Shown here: positions 5,893 to 8,300 of the stretch, one piece after another
Position numbering within the stretch: position 1 is the first letter of the stretch
Layout: each line of letters opens with the position of its first letter
Assembly (NCBI GenBank): GCA_002336405.1
Contig: DDEJ01000009.1
Location: 915-9,214 of the forward strand
DNA from: Rhodobacteraceae bacterium UBA1957
Lineage (GTDB): Bacteria > Pseudomonadota > Alphaproteobacteria > Rhodobacterales > Rhodobacteraceae
Reading direction: 5' to 3'
DNA length: 8,300 nucleotides
Notes under the pieces: generated by a model
Told to the model about the DNA's origin: nothing
Database searches by the model: none
Seen by the model: the letters and a program-made list of their open reading frames with translations, nothing else
Made by a program: the position numbers and the translations under genes

Positions 5893-7086
5893 ATGATTCG
5901 CAAAAACCTGCCCTTTAGCGCACCAGAATACCAACGCCGGCTTTGCAAAACGCGGCAGGCCATGCAGGCTGCTGGGTTGGACATGCTGTTTATCACTGAT
6001 CCGTCAAATATGGCCTGGCTCACCGGATATGATGGCTGGTCTTTTTATGTCCACCAAGGGGTGATTGTGCCCGCAGACTCCGATCCGGTTTGGTGGGGAC
6101 GGTCGCAAGATGCCAACGGAGCGTTGCGCACGGTGTGGATGTCGGATGACCGCATACACGGTTATGCGGATCATTATGTACAATCCACCGAGCGCCATCC
6201 AATGCAGGATCTGGCCAAACGGTTACAAAATTATAGGGCGGGCAGCAAACGCATCGGGGTTGAGTTGGATAACTATTATTATTCTGCCAAGGCTCATCAA
6301 GTACTGTGTGAGACTTTGGCCACAATTTCGCCTGACATTACGCTTCAAGATGCAACCGCCTTGGTCAACTGGCAGCGCGGCATAAAGTCTGACGAAGAAA
6401 TTGTCTTTATGCGCAAGGCTGCGCGGATATCGGAAAAAATCATCGATGGCCTGTTTACACGTGTCGAACCTGGCATTGCAAAAAACGACATCGTGGCCGA
6501 AGTCTATGGCGACGCGCTGCGCGGCGTTGATGACGTTTGGGGCGATTACCCGGCGATTGTGCCGCTGCTGCCGTCTGGCAGTGATGCGGCCGCACCACAC
6601 CTGACATGGGATGGAACAGCATTTAAGACCGGCGAGGCAACATTTTTCGAAATTTCGGGCTGTTACCGGCGCTATCACGCTCCATTTTGCCGCACCATCT
6701 TTCTGGGCACGCCCCCAGATGATTTGCGACGCGCAGAAGCAGCACTAGCAGAGGGCCTTGAGGCCGGTCTTGACGCGGCACGCGCCGGAAACCGCGCCTG
6801 TGATATCGCCGACGCCCTTGCCCAACCGCTGGAACGCGCCGGTATCGAACGCGGGGCCCGCGCTGGCTATCCGATCGGGCTGAGCTATCCGCCCGACTGG
6901 GGTGAGCGCACCATCAGCATCCGCACCGAAGACAAAAGTATTCTGCACCCCGGCATGACCTTCCATTTCATGCCCGGCTTATGGATGCCGAACTGGGGTC
7001 TCGAAATCACCGAATCAATTCTTATCCGCGAAACCGGCGCTGCAGAAACCCTCTGCAACCGCCCAAGAGAGCTTATGATCAAATGA
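5893..7086 (+). CDS. doeA: Ectoine hydrolase-like M24 (creatinase-fold) protein, DoeA/EutD-like
   Basis: Predicted cytoplasmic hydrolase of 397 residues. In the known DoeA/EutD reaction the ectoine ring is opened to N-acetyl-L-2,4-diaminobutyrate. The N-terminal creatinase_N domain (about 1-155) contains WLTGYDGWSFYVHQ and DHYVQSTERHP; the C-terminal pita-bread domain (about 165-395) contains GDYPAIVPLLPSG, APHLTWD, GYPIGLSYPPDWGERT and WGLEITESILI. From memory of the family these are hallmarks of DoeA/EutD rather than of aminopeptidase P; no alignment was run. His 236 matches the creatinase catalytic His. The M24 metal ligands appear replaced: Glu 253 for the first Asp, Pro in APFCRT for the second Asp, Tyr for the GHG His, Met in FMPG for Glu. 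A metal-free mechanism follows. The gene diverges from the Pot-type transporter operon and overlaps the M20 gene by four bases. Alternative: a hydrolase for a related cyclic or amidine compound. Confidence 0.85.
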   Translation: MIRKNLPFSAPEYQRRLCKTRQAMQAAGLDMLFITDPSNMAWLTGYDGWSFYVHQGVIVPADSDPVWWGRSQDANGALRTVWMSDDRIHGYADHYVQSTERHPMQDLAKRLQNYRAGSKRIGVELDNYYYSAKAHQVLCETLATISPDITLQDATALVNWQRGIKSDEEIVFMRKAARISEKIIDGLFTRVEPGIAKNDIVAEVYGDALRGVDDVWGDYPAIVPLLPSGSDAAAPHLTWDGTAFKTGEATFFEISGCYRRYHAPFCRTIFLGTPPDDLRRAEAALAEGLEAGLDAARAGNRACDIADALAQPLERAGIERGARAGYPIGLSYPPDWGERTISIRTEDKSILHPGMTFHFMPGLWMPNWGLEITESILIRETGAAETLCNRPRELMIK

Positions 7087-8249
7087 CCATACTTACAGAC
7101 ACCACCGATATCCTTGCAGATTTGATCAGCTTTCCAACCGTCTCACCTGACAGCAATCTGGATATGATCAATTATATTGCCGAGTATCTGCACAGCTTGG
7201 GTGCCCGGGTCGAATTGTTTCCCGATCCTACCGGGGCAAAGGCAAATCTGTTTGCCACGCTTGGGCCGGATATGAACGGCGGAATTATGCTGTCGGGGCA
7301 TTCTGATGTGGTGCCCGTGACCGATCAAACCTGGTCCAGCGACCCGTTTAAAATGCAAGCCCGCGACGGGCGGCTTTACGGTCGCGGCACCTGTGATATG
7401 AAAGGCTTTATCGCTGCAACACTGGCGATGGCACCCTTCTATGCCAGTCAAAAACTGCACAAGCCAGTGCATTTTGCCTTTACCCATGATGAGGAAAGCG
7501 GCTGTTTTGGTGCATTGGCGCTGGTGCGCGAATTGAAAAAGCGCCAGATTAGACCCGCGATTGCAATTATTGGCGAACCGACCGAGATGCGCATTATCGA
7601 AGGCCATAAGGGGTGCTGTGAATACACCACCCGCTTCAAGGGCCTTGAAGGACATGGCTCGGCGCCCGACCAAGGCGTCAACGCCGCCGAATATGCGGTG
7701 CGTTTTGTCGCCCGGCTTATGGAGCTGCGCGAAGACCTCAAACATCGGGCGCCAACAGACAGCCGATTTGAGCCACCTTGGACCACGCTCAGTGTCGGTC
7801 GCATCAGCGGCGGCGTGGCCCATAACGTCATCGTGGGCAAAGCCGAAGTCGATTGGGAAATGCGCCCCGTTCAGGCCACTGATCTGGCTTTTGTAAAAGA
7901 CAATATGCAGCAGTATGTTGACAACACGCTGATGCCTGCCATGCAACAGATACATCCCGAAGCCGACATCAGCACCGAGATTATTGCCGAGATCTGCGGG
8001 CTTGAACCGATGTCCGAGAATGCCGCCCGCCAGTTATTATCAGAACTGACCGGTGCCAATGGCGCAGACTTGGTGGCTTTTGGCACTGAGGCGGGTTTAT
8101 TTCAGGATTTGGGCCTGTCGGCCGTGGTCTGTGGGCCGGGCAGCATTGCCCAAGCCCATAAGCCGAATGAATATATCGCACTTGATCAATTGGGCACCTG
8201 CCTTGAAATGCTGACGGGTTTGGGCAGAAAGCTGCACGGCGCATCCTGA
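7083..8249 (+). CDS. argE: M20 family metallo-deacetylase, acetylornithine deacetylase (ArgE)-like
   Basis: Predicted cytoplasmic two-zinc amidohydrolase that removes the N-acetyl group from an N-acetyl-diamino acid; 388 residues, close to E. coli ArgE. All M20 residues are present: His 73 and Asp 75 (SGHSDVVP), bridging Asp 105 (GRGTCDMKG), catalytic Glu 137 and ligand Glu 138 (DEESG), ligand Glu 165 (GEPT) and ligand His 359 (AQAHKPNEY). The dimerisation/lid domain spans about 175-290 (GHGSAP at 190-195, RISGGVAHNVI at 240-250). Its ATG overlaps the stop of the M24 gene as ATGA, implying translational coupling. The same frame is open further upstream, but that stretch lies inside the M24 gene and does not look like protein. 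The neighbour suggests the substrate may be N-acetyl-diaminobutyrate, one carbon shorter than N-acetylornithine. The argE symbol is a homology label; a role in arginine synthesis is not implied. Confidence 0.88.
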   Translation: MTILTDTTDILADLISFPTVSPDSNLDMINYIAEYLHSLGARVELFPDPTGAKANLFATLGPDMNGGIMLSGHSDVVPVTDQTWSSDPFKMQARDGRLYGRGTCDMKGFIAATLAMAPFYASQKLHKPVHFAFTHDEESGCFGALALVRELKKRQIRPAIAIIGEPTEMRIIEGHKGCCEYTTRFKGLEGHGSAPDQGVNAAEYAVRFVARLMELREDLKHRAPTDSRFEPPWTTLSVGRISGGVAHNVIVGKAEVDWEMRPVQATDLAFVKDNMQQYVDNTLMPAMQQIHPEADISTEIIAEICGLEPMSENAARQLLSELTGANGADLVAFGTEAGLFQDLGLSAVVCGPGSIAQAHKPNEYIALDQLGTCLEMLTGLGRKLHGAS

Positions 8250-8300
8250 ACTCCGACAGAACTCTAGCGCCGAACTTTAGTGCCACGTCTCAGGCCATGC
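8250..8300. other. Short 3' tail without recognisable feature
   Basis: The 51 bases after the M20 stop show no T-run hairpin, no convincing start site and no repeat. Whether the operon continues, for example into an aminotransferase or semialdehyde dehydrogenase, cannot be told from this window. Confidence 0.4.

Noticed and set aside
6981..7082. Upstream extension of the M20 frame into the M24 gene.
   Set aside because: These codons read through conserved M24 coding sequence in another frame. The ATG at 7083 gives the normal ArgE length and an ATGA overlap.
7143..7955. 270-codon minus-strand open frame opposite the M20 gene.
   Set aside because: It is a shadow of the M20 coding sequence, which has intact catalytic motifs. 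The antisense translation is rich in His/Cys and has no domain signal.
8237..8272. CGGCGC/GCGCCG inverted repeat spanning the M20 stop codon.
   Set aside because: The loop is 24 bases, there is no T-run, and one arm lies within the coding sequence. It is probably chance in GC-rich DNA.
1..8300. CRISPR arrays, tRNA/rRNA genes, insertion sequences, prophage or toxin-antitoxin genes.
   Set aside because: I looked for regular repeats, cloverleaf-like segments, transposase motifs and small paired genes in the gaps and saw none. The window is compact metabolic and transport DNA.

Overview
The window looks like chromosomal DNA of a marine-type alphaproteobacterium, most likely Rhodobacteraceae (Roseobacter group). 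This is inferred from the character of the proteins: a CobO with the GKGKGKSSS P-loop, enlarged Pot-type permeases and an ectoine-hydrolase-like M24 protein. No rRNA or other marker gene is present, so the taxonomy is a judgement.

Layout. (1) 1-510, minus strand: 5' part of cobO (corrinoid adenosyltransferase), cut by the window edge. (2) 679-5563, minus strand: a complete polyamine-type (PotABCD/COG0687-like) ABC importer, transcribed in the order ATPase (potA), periplasmic binding protein (potD), permease (potB), permease (potC). Two stem-loops lie between potA and potD, and a terminator-like hairpin with a T-run lies between potD and potB. (3) 5564-5892: a 329-bp AT-rich divergent control region with several short dyads. 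(4) 5893-8249, plus strand: two translationally coupled genes with an ATGA overlap. They encode a creatinase-fold M24 hydrolase closely resembling ectoine hydrolase DoeA/EutD, then an M20 metallo-deacetylase of the ArgE type. (5) 8250-8300: short tail with no recognisable feature.

Interpretation. The divergent arrangement suggests one catabolic unit. The ABC system would import a small cationic or zwitterionic nitrogen compound. The M24 enzyme would open a cyclic amidine (ectoine to N-acetyl-L-2,4-diaminobutyrate, if it is a true DoeA). The M20 enzyme would remove the acetyl group to give diaminobutyrate. Known ectoine loci pair DoeA/EutD with an AstE/AspA-type deacetylase (DoeB/EutE) and with TRAP (UehABC/TeaABC) or Ehu-type importers. 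A Pot-type importer plus an M20 deacetylase would therefore be a variant module. This is inference; the substrate is not proven by sequence. cobO is probably an unrelated downstream neighbour.

Both permeases are enlarged. PotC carries an extra N-terminal four-helix membrane region with two glycine-zipper runs, and PotB has a periplasmic loop of about 140 residues between its first two helices.
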